DNA of 64,000 nucleotides from Paraburkholderia sp. Its GTDB lineage: Bacteria; Pseudomonadota; Gammaproteobacteria; Burkholderiales; Burkholderiaceae. The stretch covers positions 1-64,000 of the forward strand of contig NZ_JAMXLH010000076.1 of assembly GCF_024281035.1 (NCBI RefSeq), written 5' to 3'. Position numbers and translations under genes: made by a program. The notes beneath the pieces are model-generated. The model was not told where the DNA came from. It ran no database searches and saw only the letters and a list, made by a program, of their open reading frames with translations. Of this stretch, positions 51,741-60,251 are shown piece by piece (within the stretch, counting starts at the first letter, position 1; the number at the start of each line of letters is the position of its first letter).

Positions 51741-53159
51741 TTAGTAACGGTAGTGGTTCGGCTTGAACGGACCGCTCTTGTCGACGCCGATGTACGATGC
51801 CTGCGCGTCGGACAGCACGGTCAGGTTCGCACCGATGCGCGCGAGGTGCAGACGCGCAACCTTCTCGTCCAGATGCTTCGGCAGCACGTACACCTTGTTC
51901 TCGTACTTCGCGCCCTGCGTGAACAGTTCGATCTGTGCGAGCGTCTGGTTCGTGAACGAGTTCGACATCACGAACGACGGGTGGCCCGTCGCGCAGCCGA
52001 GGTTCACGAGGCGGCCTTCGGCCAGCAGGATCACGCGCTTGCCGTCCGGGAAGATGATGTGGTCGACCTGCGGCTTGATGTTGTCCCACTGATACTGGCG
52101 CGTCGACGCCACGTCGATTTCCGAGTCGAAGTGGCCGATGTTGCAGACGATCGCATTGTGGCGCATCGCCTTCATGTGGTCGTGGCCGATCACGTGGTAG
52201 TTGCCGGTGGCCGTCACGAAGATGTCGGCCTTGTCGGCGGCGTATTCCATCGTCACGACGCGGTAGCCTTCCATCGCCGCCTGCAGCGCGCAGATCGGAT
52301 CGATTTCGGTGACCCACACCGTCGCGCCGAGGCCGCGCAGCGACTGCGCGCAGCCCTTGCCCACGTCGCCGTAGCCCGCGACCACGGCGATCTTGCCCGC
52401 GATCATCACGTCGGTGGCGCGCTTGATGCCGTCCACGAGCGACTCGCGGCAGCCATACAGGTTGTCGAACTTCGACTTCGTGACCGAGTCGTTCACGTTG
52501 ATCGCCGGGAACGGCAGACGGCCATCCTTCTCCATCTGGTACAGGCGGTGCACGCCGGTCGTCGTTTCCTCAGTCACGCCCTGGATGTGCGCGAGGCGCT
52601 TCGAGTACCACGAAGGATCGCTGTCGAGGTGCTGCGCGATCGACTTGTAGAGCGCGACTTCTTCTTCGTTCGTCGGCTTGGCGATGACCGAGCGGTCCTT
52701 TTCGGCCTTCGAGCCGAGGATCAGCAGCAGCGTTGCGTCGCCGCCGTCGTCGAGGATCATGTTGGCGAACTCGCCGTTCGGCCATTCGAAAATGCGGTGC
52801 GAGAACTCCCAGTATTCGTCGAGCGATTCGCCCTTGAACGCGAACACCGGAGTGCCGCCCTGCGCGATGGCGGCGGCGGCGTGGTCCTGCGTCGAGAAGA
52901 TGTTGCACGAGGCCCAGCGGACGTCGGCGCCGAGCGCCTTGAGCGTTTCGATCAGCACGCCCGTCTGGATCGTCATGTGGAGCGAGCCCGCAACGCGTGC
53001 GCCCTTGAGCGGCTGCTGCGCCTTGTACTCGTCGCGGATCTGGACGAGGCCGGGCATTTCGGTCTCGGCGATGTCGAGTTCCTTGCGGCCCCAGCCGGCA
53101 AGCGACATATCGGCGACGACGAAATCTTTGGCTTGAGCTTGCGGAATTGCGGCGTTCAT
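51741..53159 (-). CDS. ahcY: S-adenosylhomocysteine hydrolase
   Basis: AhcY splits SAH into adenosine and homocysteine, removing the product that inhibits methyltransferases. The 472 residues start with MNAAIPQAQAKDFVVADM and carry the substrate region SCNIFSTQDHAAAAI, the NAD-binding GKIAVVAGYGDVGKGCAQ and the C-terminal GPFKPNHYRY. A strong AAAGGAGGG site fixes the ATG at 53159; the frame continues open far upstream but is not coding. An SAH riboswitch directly upstream controls it. Confidence 0.97.
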   Translation of the reverse strand: MNAAIPQAQAKDFVVADMSLAGWGRKELDIAETEMPGLVQIRDEYKAQQPLKGARVAGSLHMTIQTGVLIETLKALGADVRWASCNIFSTQDHAAAAIAQGGTPVFAFKGESLDEYWEFSHRIFEWPNGEFANMILDDGGDATLLLILGSKAEKDRSVIAKPTNEEEVALYKSIAQHLDSDPSWYSKRLAHIQGVTEETTTGVHRLYQMEKDGRLPFPAINVNDSVTKSKFDNLYGCRESLVDGIKRATDVMIAGKIAVVAGYGDVGKGCAQSLRGLGATVWVTEIDPICALQAAMEGYRVVTMEYAADKADIFVTATGNYHVIGHDHMKAMRHNAIVCNIGHFDSEIDVASTRQYQWDNIKPQVDHIIFPDGKRVILLAEGRLVNLGCATGHPSFVMSNSFTNQTLAQIELFTQGAKYENKVYVLPKHLDEKVARLHLARIGANLTVLSDAQASYIGVDKSGPFKPNHYRY

Positions 53160-53193
53160 CACGCCCTCCTTTCTAAAAGTGACTAGAAATAGA

Positions 53194-53310
53194 CGTGAGC
53201 GCCGTTTCGATGCGGTTGCTTGACGATGAAACAACCGGATTGAGCGCCTCCGAGCCTGGCGGGCCGCATTCGTAATGCACAGCCGCGTCGCAACGCTCCT
53301 CGGAGACGAG
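53194..53310 (-). promoter_or_regulatory. S-adenosylhomocysteine (SAH) riboswitch
   Basis: On the minus strand the conserved blocks appear in order. CCGAGGAGCGTTGCGAC lies at 53288-53304, CAGGCTCGGAGG lies near 53246-53257, and AACGGCGCTCACG lies at 53194-53206. These are the signature elements of the SAH riboswitch known upstream of ahcY in beta-proteobacteria. The P1 helix and the pseudoknot partner are visible. SAH binding is known to switch expression on. The 3' end lies about 20 nt ahead of the ahcY ribosome site. Confidence 0.94.
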
Positions 53311-53315
53311 GCGTG

Positions 53316-53321
53316 ATTGTA
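53316..53321 (-). promoter_or_regulatory. -10 element of the ahcY operon
   Basis: TACAAT on the minus strand lies 6 bp ahead of the riboswitch, as expected for a transcript beginning with the aptamer. The -35 region is weak (TTCCGA-like, about 18 bp away). Confidence 0.6.
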
Positions 53322-53422
53322 GCAAATCGGCATGGCGCCGTCGGAACTACCGCGTCGGGCGAACGCGCGCAGCGACAGCACTGGCAGAAATGGCGGATCT
53401 GGCGGCGGATGTGGCGGATGTA

Positions 53423-53528
53423 GCGGACCTGGCAGATGCGCCGAGAACGGCGCCGCGGGCGACGTGGGTGATGTGGCGGACCCGGCAGATGCGCCGAGAA
53501 CGGCGCCGCGGGCGACGTGGGTGATGTG
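53423..53528. repeat. 53-bp tandem duplication
   Basis: Two copies, 53423-53475 and 53476-53528, differ at very few positions. They are flanked by short GTGATGTGG-type 9-bp repeats. They lie upstream of the ahcY promoter and downstream of the glycosyltransferase gene. Confidence 0.8.
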
Positions 53529-53575
53529 GGTGATGTGGGCGCCGCGCGCATCGCTGCGCGCGGGCACGGGAGAGT

Positions 53576-54388
53576 TCAGGTGTAGCTGGCGATCTCGCCG
53601 GCCACCGCGGCGGCGCGCGGATTCACGGCTTCGCTCACGTTGAGCGCGCGCAATTGCTTCACGGCAGCGAGCGCATTGTCGAGGAACTGGCGCGAGCACT
53701 GGACGACCGCCGCGCTATCACCCGGATCGGGCGTCTGCAGGCCGGCCTGGATGCGGAAGAAACGCTCGGCGTGGATGTTGTAGTGATAGTGCATGCGCAC
53801 GCGCTTCGCATCTTCGAGCCGGCGCTGGCCAAAAGTCTCGCGCAGCGCCCACGAGAGCGCGCCGTCCTCGCCGCCGTACTGGCGGAAGAAGTCGTCGATC
53901 GGAAAACCGCCCAGCGCGAGAAATGCGCTGCGGCGGATCACGAGACTGCTCGGCACCGTGTTGCTGAGCGTCGCGGCATGCATGGGGAAGTCGGGATGCG
54001 CGAGCACCGATTCGGGAAAGCCGGCGAACTCGACGTCGAGCCGGATCGCGGCTTCCTGCGGATGCTGGTCGAGCCATGCGCCCGCATCGGCGAGCGCGCC
54101 GGGCATGTATTCGTCGTCGGCGTCGAGAAAGGCGAGCACCGCCGCAGTCGCGTGCAGCGCACCCCAATTACGCGCGCGAGCCGCGCCGCTGTTCATCGGC
54201 ATCTGCAACAGATGCACGCGCGTGTCGTGGCGGGCATAGCCGAACACGATTTCCGCCGATGCGTCGGTCGAGCCGTCGTCGACGACGAGGATCTGCACGG
54301 CTTCGCGTTGCGCGATGCAGCTGTCGAGGGCGCGCGCGAGCGTTGGCGCGCTGTTGTAGCACGGAACGATGATTGAGATGGGCAGCAT
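53576..54388 (-). CDS. Family 2 glycosyltransferase
   Basis: A 270-residue GT-A glycosyltransferase. The N-terminus SIIVPCYNSAPTLARALDSC is typical, with VVDDGSTDASAEI (donor nucleotide) and FLDADDEYMPGAL (the DxD metal motif region), then GGFPIDDFFRQYGGEDGALSWAL as the acceptor-side acidic motif. The sugar and acceptor are unknown, and there is no polysaccharide cluster nearby. The start at 54388 fits the family, though the ribosome site is weak. It is followed by the ahcY region and has no visible terminator. Confidence 0.9.
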   Translation of the reverse strand: MLPISIIVPCYNSAPTLARALDSCIAQREAVQILVVDDGSTDASAEIVFGYARHDTRVHLLQMPMNSGAARARNWGALHATAAVLAFLDADDEYMPGALADAGAWLDQHPQEAAIRLDVEFAGFPESVLAHPDFPMHAATLSNTVPSSLVIRRSAFLALGGFPIDDFFRQYGGEDGALSWALRETFGQRRLEDAKRVRMHYHYNIHAERFFRIQAGLQTPDPGDSAAVVQCSRQFLDNALAAVKQLRALNVSEAVNPRAAAVAGEIASYT

Positions 54389-54575
54389 GGGTAACGTCGC
54401 TGTCAAGCCGCAACGAGCGCGGCAACGCTGTCCATAATAGACCGGCTGCGATCCGGGAAATCTGGAAATGGTGCGGCGCGCAGCCGCTAAAAGCGCAACC
54501 GCGCCGAAGAGTCGCATGGTTGCGCTGCGGTCGACCTGGGGTTGCACCGCGATTGCACCACATTCGCACCGGCGA

Positions 54576-54602
54576 TAAAAAAGCCAGCCCCAAGGCTGGC
54601 TT
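54576..54602 (-). terminator. Rho-independent terminator of the DUF29 gene
   Basis: Minus-strand AAGCCAGCC-TTGG-GGCTGGCTT is followed by a run of T, about 30 bp after the stop. Confidence 0.85.
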
Positions 54603-54631
54603 CCAGACTTCCGACGATCCAGGAACGACCA

Positions 54632-55063
54632 TCAGTCCGGCATGAATTCCTCATCGAGGACCTGCTCCATCGACCACGGACAGATTTCGGGGAACACATC
54701 CAGACCGGTTTCGCTGACCGCCTGCGCCAGCGCCCTGGCCCACACGACACGCATCCAGTCCGCATCAGCCAGCCTGGGCTTGAGGCTGGGCGCCTCATCC
54801 AGCAGGTAGGCCACGTCCAGCCGTTGCGCCTTGATGGTCCTTTGCCAGCTCGCGCCTCGCCGCTCGGACTGGAACTGCCACTTGAGCAGATGTGCCAGCA
54901 GTACGGCCATGCGGCTGGTCAGTTCCCGCTGTTCGCTCTTGCCCACGTCCTCGATCTCCTCTGCCAGATGCTCAATGTCCAGCGCCGAGAACTTGCCCTC
55001 ACGCAACAACGCCGCCTGTTCGTTGGCCCAGGCCACCACGTCCTTCTCGTAGCTCGTTCCCAT
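54632..55063 (-). CDS. DUF29 family protein
   Basis: The 143 residues have the DUF29 plan: SYEKDVVAWANEQAALLREGKFSALDIEHLAEEIEDVGKSE, LTSRMAVLLAHLLKWQFQ, GASWQRTIKAQR, and PEICPWSMEQVLDEEFMPD. The function is unknown. The family is common in cyanobacteria and scattered in proteobacteria. Base composition is lower in GC than its neighbours, and it stands alone with its own terminator, which suggests a transferred gene. GGAGGG before the ATG at 55063 fixes the start. Confidence 0.88.
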   Translation of the reverse strand: MGTSYEKDVVAWANEQAALLREGKFSALDIEHLAEEIEDVGKSEQRELTSRMAVLLAHLLKWQFQSERRGASWQRTIKAQRLDVAYLLDEAPSLKPRLADADWMRVVWARALAQAVSETGLDVFPEICPWSMEQVLDEEFMPD

Positions 55064-55192
55064 TTTCCGGCCCTCCAGACCGATCACATCTGCCGCCATT
55101 GTACCGGCCTATGGAACGGGTACTTCTCCTGCCTTCGTGCCGTCACCGCCAGCTTTTCAGCGCCGTTCAGCACCGGACGGCGTGTGTGGGAT

Positions 55193-55915
55193 TCAGACCG
55201 GCAAAAAGCCGAGCACCGGCGCGAGCAGCACCATCACGACACCCGCGATCATCATCGTGAGGCTTGCCACCACGCCTTCCTCGCTGCCGAGTTCGCGCGC
55301 CTTCGCGGTGCCCACGCCGTGGGCCGCCGCGCCGAACAGCGCGCCGCGCGCAAGACGCGTGCGCAGCGGCACGAGCGCGAGCACCAGCTCGCCGAACAGC
55401 ATCCCGCACACGCCGGTCGCGATCACGAACAGCGCCGTGAGATCGCGCGGCGCGTGGATCTTGTCGGAAACGGCCAGGGCGAACGGCGTCGAAACCGAGC
55501 GCGTCATCAGGCTGCGCTGCAGTTCGGGCGACAGGTGCAGGAGCTTCGCGAGCGCGAGCGATCCGCCCACGGCGACGACGATGCCCACGCCGACGCCCGC
55601 CGCGAGCGAGATCCAGTGGCGCTTGAGCAGTTCGCGATACTCGTAGATCGGCACCGCGAACGCGACGGTCGCCGGACCGAGCAGCCACATGAGCCAGCGC
55701 GTGTCTTCGAAATAGACCGGATACGGAATATGCAGCGCGAGCACGATCGCGCCGAGCACGACCGGCACGGCGACGAGCGGCGTGAGCCACGGCGAGCGCA
55801 CACGCGCGTAAAGCGCCTTCGACGCGAAATAGAGCACGACAGTCAGGATCAGGCAGCCCGCGGCAATCAGCCGGGAGGCATCGTCGGCGAACAAGGAGGC
55901 AATAAACGTGTTCAT
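55193..55915 (-). CDS. LrgB/CidB-family membrane protein
   Basis: A 240-residue protein with about six membrane helices. It is the LrgB/CidB (YohK) family partner of the small holin-like LrgA/CidA protein, with RSVSTPFALAVSDKIHAPRDLTALFVIATGV and GAAAHGVGTAKARELGSEEG as signatures. Roles proposed in other bacteria are control of autolysis and metabolite (pyruvate) uptake. The ATG at 55915 has AGGAT 9 bp upstream. It follows the lrgA-like gene by 53 bp. Confidence 0.92.
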   Translation of the reverse strand: MNTFIASLFADDASRLIAAGCLILTVVLYFASKALYARVRSPWLTPLVAVPVVLGAIVLALHIPYPVYFEDTRWLMWLLGPATVAFAVPIYEYRELLKRHWISLAAGVGVGIVVAVGGSLALAKLLHLSPELQRSLMTRSVSTPFALAVSDKIHAPRDLTALFVIATGVCGMLFGELVLALVPLRTRLARGALFGAAAHGVGTAKARELGSEEGVVASLTMMIAGVVMVLLAPVLGFLPV

Positions 55916-55968
55916 GACGCGATCATCCTGTAAAGCAATCAATCAGAGCAGCTTGGCGAACCGCCGGT

Positions 55969-56436
55969 TCAGGCGTGGTGCGCGTGACGCGTGAGGTGGC
56001 GCGTCTGCAGCACACGGCGCAGCGCGAGCCGGCGCTCGAAACGCGCAGCCTGTTCGACGGCGAACGCCACGGAAACCATCACCATCAGCGTTCCGCCGAC
56101 CACGACAAGCGCAAGACGCCAGCCGTCCGCGCGGAACAGCCCGCCGTACTGCACCGCCGCCACGGCGGCCGGAATGAAGAACAGCAGCATGTCGGAGAGC
56201 AGCCAGTCGGCGCCCGCCTTGACCCAGCGCGGCGCAACGCCGCCGCAGAACAGCAGCGCGAGGAGCGCGACGAGGCCGACCACGCCGCCCGGCACGGGCA
56301 GGTGCGTCGCCCGCGCGAAGTCGTCCGCGGCGAACCAGACTCCGGCGATCAGGGCCGACTGCACGGCGATCAAGCCGATGCGCGCCACTGCGCCCACTTG
56401 CCGCGAGGCTTTCGTCGTTGAGCGTTGAGTGGTCAT
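55969..56436 (-). CDS. LrgA/CidA-family membrane protein
   Basis: A 155-residue protein with four membrane helices and the family core THLPVPGGVVGLVALLALLFCGGV and LSDMLLFFIPAAVAAV. The C-terminal tail is Arg/His-rich. It is the partner of the LrgB-like gene. The pair is divergent from a LysR regulator, the usual cidR-cidAB layout. The ATG at 56436 was chosen over a longer frame into the intergenic region. Confidence 0.9.
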   Translation of the reverse strand: MTTQRSTTKASRQVGAVARIGLIAVQSALIAGVWFAADDFARATHLPVPGGVVGLVALLALLFCGGVAPRWVKAGADWLLSDMLLFFIPAAVAAVQYGGLFRADGWRLALVVVGGTLMVMVSVAFAVEQAARFERRLALRRVLQTRHLTRHAHHA

Positions 56437-56518
56437 GGCAAACCCTGGGTGACATTGGAAAGAACCCAGTATAGGTTGCGTCGCAGCATAAATATAATGA
56501 CTTAGAATTATCCAGATC

Positions 56519-56533
56519 ATTCCAAACTGGAAT
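56519..56533. promoter_or_regulatory. Inverted repeat in the cidA/LysR intergenic region, LysR-type box
   Basis: ATTCCAAACTGGAAT is a perfect 6-bp-arm palindrome with the T-N11-A outline of LysR operators. It lies 8 bp upstream of the LysR start and beside an A/T-rich stretch that could be the divergent promoters. Confidence 0.6.
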
Positions 56534-56540
56534 CAGAACC

Positions 56541-57470
56541 ATGGAGCTACGTGCGCTTCGCTATTTCATCGAGGTGGTGCGGCAACAGAGTTTCACCGCC
56601 GCCGCCGAGCAGATGCACGTCACGCAGCCGACCATCAGCAAGATGGTGAAAGCGCTCGAAGACGAGATCGGCACGCCGCTTTTGCTGCGCGATACGCGCC
56701 AGATGGTGCTCACCGACGCGGGCCGCATCGTCTGGCAGCGCGGCCAGGACGTGCTCGCCGCGCATGCGCAGTTACAGGCCGAAATCGACGATCTGGAGAC
56801 GCTCGGCCGCGGCGAGCTGACGATTGGCGTGCCGCCGATGGGCGGCTCGCTCTTCACCCCTGCCATCGCGGCATTCCGCGAGCGCTACCCGAGGATCGAG
56901 CTGAAGCTCTTCGAGCAGGGCTCGCGCGCAATCGAAGCCGCGCTGATTTCCGGCGAACTCGAACTGGGCGGCGTGCTGCAGCCGGTCGATCCGGCGACCA
57001 TCGACGTACTGCCGATCTCGCATGAAGTGCTGTGGCTCGTCGCGCAGAAGGGTTCGCGGTGGGACGGCGCGGCGAGCGTGCCGTTGGCCGAACTCGCCGA
57101 CGAGCCGTTCGTGTTCTACGGCGAGAGCCTGGCCCTGAACGACGTCGTGCAGCATGCGTGCCGCGAAGCGGGCTTCGTGCCGCAGATCGTGGGGCGCAGC
57201 GGACATTGGGATCTGATGGCGGCGCTCGTGCTCGCGGGCGTCGGGATCGCGTTGCTGCCCGCCCCGTACTGCCGCAGGCTCGACGCCGCGCGCTTCACGT
57301 GCCTGCCTGTGAGCGAGCCCGAAATCACCTGGGATATGGCGATTGGCTGGAAGCGCAACGCGTACCTGTCACACGCGGCGCGCGCGTGGCTCGCGGTGGC
57401 GAAGGAGACGTTCGGCAAGCCCTCGTCGTTTCTCGACGATTTCGTGCTGCCGCCCGGGCTGGGCGAATGA
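56541..57470 (+). CDS. LysR-family regulator of the cidAB-like pair
   Basis: The 309 residues have the N-terminal helix-turn-helix (FTAAAEQMHVTQPTISKMVK at about 20-39) and a C-terminal effector-binding domain of LysR type from about 90. The divergent layout with lrgA/lrgB-like genes matches CidR systems, in which the regulator responds to acetate or pyruvate overflow. That ligand is inferred. The ATG has GAACC upstream. Confidence 0.92.
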   Translation: MELRALRYFIEVVRQQSFTAAAEQMHVTQPTISKMVKALEDEIGTPLLLRDTRQMVLTDAGRIVWQRGQDVLAAHAQLQAEIDDLETLGRGELTIGVPPMGGSLFTPAIAAFRERYPRIELKLFEQGSRAIEAALISGELELGGVLQPVDPATIDVLPISHEVLWLVAQKGSRWDGAASVPLAELADEPFVFYGESLALNDVVQHACREAGFVPQIVGRSGHWDLMAALVLAGVGIALLPAPYCRRLDAARFTCLPVSEPEITWDMAIGWKRNAYLSHAARAWLAVAKETFGKPSSFLDDFVLPPGLGE

Positions 57471-57516
57471 CGCGCGCGCGGCTGCCGAAAAAGCGCAGCC
57501 GCTGCCAGGTCGCTAC

Positions 57517-59148
57517 TCAGACCACCGCGCTCGCTCTGGCCGTTTCACCCTTGCGGCGCGTTTGCGCGATGAAGTCCGCAGCGCGCTCGCCGATCATCAC
57601 GGTCGGCGCGTTCGTGTTGCCGCCGATCAGCGTCGGCATCACCGAGGCATCGACAATGCGCAATCCGCGCACGCCGCGTACGCGCAACTGCGTATCGACG
57701 ACCGACCGCGCGTCGCCGCCCATGCGGCAGGTCGCAACCGGGTGATAGATCGTGTCGGCGTGCGCGGCAATCGTCGCGCGCAGTTCGGCGTCCGTCTGCC
57801 CAGGGTGCGTGTAGAGTTCGCGCCCGCCAAGCTCCGCCAGCGGCGCCGCATCGAGAATGGGCCGCACAAGCCGCACGCCCGCAACGAGCGCATCCATGTC
57901 GCGCGCATCGGAGAGAAAGCCCGGATCGATCACGGGCGCGACGCGCGCGTCGGCGCTTGCGAGCGTGACCGTGCCGCGACTCGCCGGACGCAGCACGCAT
58001 ACATGCAGCGAATAGCCGTGGCCCCAGTGCATGCGGCGGCTGTGATCGTCGACCAGCCCGGTGCAAAAGTGCAATTGCAGGTTGGGCCGGTCCAGACCGG
58101 GGCGGCTCTTCAGAAAGCCGCCCGCCTCCGCGACGTTCGACGTGAACATGCCGCGCCGCGAACCGAAGTAACGCGCGAGCGCGGGCGCCATCTTCGCGAA
58201 GCCGCGCAGCGAATAACCGAACGCATCGGTCGTTTTCACGCGCAGGTTGTAGGTGTAGTCGATGTGGTCGATCAGATTGCGGCCCACCTCGGGCGCGTCG
58301 TAACGAACCTGCAGGCCATGCGCGCGCAGTTGTTCGGCCGGGCCGATGCCCGAGCACATCAGCAACTGCGGCGTGTTGAACGCGCCCGCCGCGAGGATCA
58401 CTTCGCCGCGCGCGCGCAGTTCCTCGACCCGGCCGCCGCGCGCGACGTTCACGCCGGTCGTGCGCTCGCCGTCGAAGGTCACGCGCAGCACGGTCGCATC
58501 GGCAATCAGATGCAGGTTCGGGCGCTCGCGCCCATACAGGTACGCCCGCGCCACGCTGCAACGCTCGCCGCCGCGCTGCGTCACCTGATAGAAGCCGACG
58601 CCTTCCTGATCGGGTCCGTTGAAGTCGTTGTTTACGCGAAAGCCCGCTTCGAGCGCGGCCCGCACGAAGCGCTCCGCCACCGGGTTACGGACGCGCAGAT
58701 CCGTGACGCCGAGCGGCCCGCCCGCGCCGTGCCAGGCGTTCGCGCCGCGCGTGTTGTCCTCGGCGCGCAGGAAGTACGGCAGCACGTCGCTAAAGGCCCA
58801 GCCCGTGCAGCCGAGCTTCGCCCATTCGTCGTAGTCGAGCGGATGGCCGCGCGTGTAGATCATCGCGTTGATGGCGCTCGATCCGCCAAAGCCGCGTCCG
58901 CGCGGCTGGTAGCCGCGCCGGCCTCCCAGCCCCGGCTGCGGCACGGTCTCGTAGCCGTAGTTGTTCTTCATCGCACGCGGCACGAGCCCGGCGACGCCCA
59001 TCGGCATGTTGACGAGCAGATTGCGTTCGGTGTGCGGACCGGCTTCGATCAGCGCGATCGTCGCTTCAGGACAGCGCAAGGCGAGCCGCCCGGCCAGCGA
59101 AGCGCCGCCCGATCCGGCGCCCACGATGATGTAGTCGTATTCCACCAT
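57517..59148 (-). CDS. GMC-family FAD oxidoreductase (choline/alcohol dehydrogenase-like)
   Basis: A 543-residue GMC flavoenzyme. The N-terminal ADP-binding motif is VGAGSGGASLAGRL; the first GMC signature is RGRGFGGSSAINAMIYTRGHP; the second is GAFNTPQLLMCSGIGP. The C-terminal catalytic His/Asn pair lies in IYHPVATCRMGG and GGNTNAPTVMIGERAA. GGAGGAG abuts the ATG, so a GTG one codon later is also possible. Nearby acyl-CoA dehydrogenase and aldehyde dehydrogenase genes suggest a shared alcohol-to-acid oxidation route, with the alcohol unknown. Confidence 0.93.
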   Translation of the reverse strand: MVEYDYIIVGAGSGGASLAGRLALRCPEATIALIEAGPHTERNLLVNMPMGVAGLVPRAMKNNYGYETVPQPGLGGRRGYQPRGRGFGGSSAINAMIYTRGHPLDYDEWAKLGCTGWAFSDVLPYFLRAEDNTRGANAWHGAGGPLGVTDLRVRNPVAERFVRAALEAGFRVNNDFNGPDQEGVGFYQVTQRGGERCSVARAYLYGRERPNLHLIADATVLRVTFDGERTTGVNVARGGRVEELRARGEVILAAGAFNTPQLLMCSGIGPAEQLRAHGLQVRYDAPEVGRNLIDHIDYTYNLRVKTTDAFGYSLRGFAKMAPALARYFGSRRGMFTSNVAEAGGFLKSRPGLDRPNLQLHFCTGLVDDHSRRMHWGHGYSLHVCVLRPASRGTVTLASADARVAPVIDPGFLSDARDMDALVAGVRLVRPILDAAPLAELGGRELYTHPGQTDAELRATIAAHADTIYHPVATCRMGGDARSVVDTQLRVRGVRGLRIVDASVMPTLIGGNTNAPTVMIGERAADFIAQTRRKGETARASAVV

Positions 59149-59358
59149 CTCCTCCGTCTGTCTTTATTGGCGTTGCACCTGGGTCGCGCCCGACGCACGC
59201 TCGTTCGATAATTAGTTTTTTGCGCATTGTAGGAAGCGAGCAGAGCGAAGCGCGACACTTATGTCAGAGCCTTCCCTCTAATCGGCCGGAAGCGCGGCAC
59301 GCCTGTCAAACCGGGAAACCCATATAAACGCGTTAAAGCGTCCACTGGAGCGTGTAGA

Positions 59359-59378
59359 CTTGTTTATACGTCAACAAG
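59359..59378. promoter_or_regulatory. Candidate MazE operator
   Basis: CTTGTT and AACAAG are 6-bp inverted arms around an 8-bp A/T-rich spacer, 15 bp upstream of the mazE start. Autorepression sites of mazEF modules are of this kind. Confidence 0.5.
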
Positions 59379-59392
59379 AGAGGGATTCCATC

Positions 59393-59647
59393 ATGGGAAA
59401 AACAGCGACGCTTACGATTCAGCAGTGGGGGAACAGCCTGGCTGTCCGCATTCCCGCTGCTGTCGCACGCGCGGCGCATTTTTCGGTCGGTCAGGAGGTC
59501 GAAGTGACGACCGATGAGGTGGGCGTGACGGTGAAACCGGTTGGTCCGCGCAAGCTCACGCTCGCGGAGAAACTGGCTCTGTTCGATCCGGAAAAGCACG
59601 GCGGCGAAGCGATGGCAACCTCCCGCGTTGGCGCGGAGGTGTGCTGA
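59393..59647 (+). CDS. mazE: AbrB/MazE-type antitoxin
   Basis: The 84-residue protein has the SpoVT/AbrB swapped-hairpin beta-barrel pattern (LTIQQWGNSLAVRIPAAVARAAHFSVGQEVEV). The C-terminal tail binds the toxin. AGAGGGA precedes the ATG; a longer frame begins at 59360 without a site. It overlaps mazF by one base (TGATG). Confidence 0.92.
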   Translation: MGKTATLTIQQWGNSLAVRIPAAVARAAHFSVGQEVEVTTDEVGVTVKPVGPRKLTLAEKLALFDPEKHGGEAMATSRVGAEVC

Positions 59648-60009
59648 TGGCAGGGGCGGTGTGGGCACCCGATCGCCGCGACATTATCTGGATTGACTGC
59701 AATCCGCAGGTCGGGCGCGAAATGAGGGACATGCATCCGATGCTGGTCCTGTCACCGAAGCCGTTCAACGAGCGGACCGGCATCGTCATCGGACTTCCCA
59801 TGACGACCGCCAGATCCAACGACACGAATCCGTTTGCCATCAAGTTTCAGGGGCCGAAAAACGTCACGAGCTACGTGCTTGGACACCAGCCCAAATCGTT
59901 CGACTGGCGAGCGCGAGGCGCGAAGGCACACCCGTGGAAGCGCGTTCCGGATGAGGTGTTTGCTGCGGCGTGCGAACAGTTGAACCAGATTATCGCGATT
60001 GGCGACTAG
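59647..60009 (+). CDS. mazF: MazF/PemK-type mRNA interferase
   Basis: A 120-residue toxin of the CcdB/PemK superfamily: RRDIIWIDCNPQVGREMRDMHPMLVLSPKPFN (N-terminal Asp/Arg of the active region), IVIGLPMTTA and KSFDWRARGAKA. MazF toxins cut single-stranded RNA at short specific sequences; the sequence specificity here is unknown. The module lies within a set of catabolic genes. Confidence 0.93.
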   Translation: MAGAVWAPDRRDIIWIDCNPQVGREMRDMHPMLVLSPKPFNERTGIVIGLPMTTARSNDTNPFAIKFQGPKNVTSYVLGHQPKSFDWRARGAKAHPWKRVPDEVFAAACEQLNQIIAIGD

Positions 60010-60124
60010 GAAACGGCGGCGTGACGTTTGACACGCCAAAGACGCTCGCGGGCAACGTGATCTCCCGCGCTCGCGAGTGCAGGTAACCACGCAGATGCCG
60101 CGCGCTTTCCGCGCGACTACCACA

Positions 60125-60197
60125 CAACTACACGCAACTACCAAGCAACTACCACGCGATTACCACGCGATTACCACGCGATTACCACGCAGTCACC
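60125..60197 (+). repeat. 11-bp tandem array upstream of the acyl-CoA dehydrogenase
   Basis: About six units of 11 bp (CAACTACCAAG, CAACTACCACG, then CGATTACCACG three times, with diverged ends) start at 60135, 60146, 60157, 60168 and 60179. The array ends about 55 bp before the gene. Confidence 0.8.
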
Positions 60198-60251
60198 ATA
60201 ATCAGACAAGGCCGCGCGCACCCGCGCCCAAGGCCCAAAGGAGACAGGCAG

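Larger units (their letters stand above)
53160..53575. other. 416-bp gap between ahcY and the glycosyltransferase gene
   Basis: It contains the SAH riboswitch and its promoter (53194-53345), then G/C-rich tandem repeats at 53390-53545, including a 53-bp duplication. No gene is supported here. The region reads open in several frames because of composition. Confidence 0.7.

Noticed and set aside
51741..53699. A longer ahcY reading frame beginning near 53699
   Set aside because: It would run through the riboswitch and the repeats. The AAAGGAGGG site and conserved N-terminus set the start at 53159.
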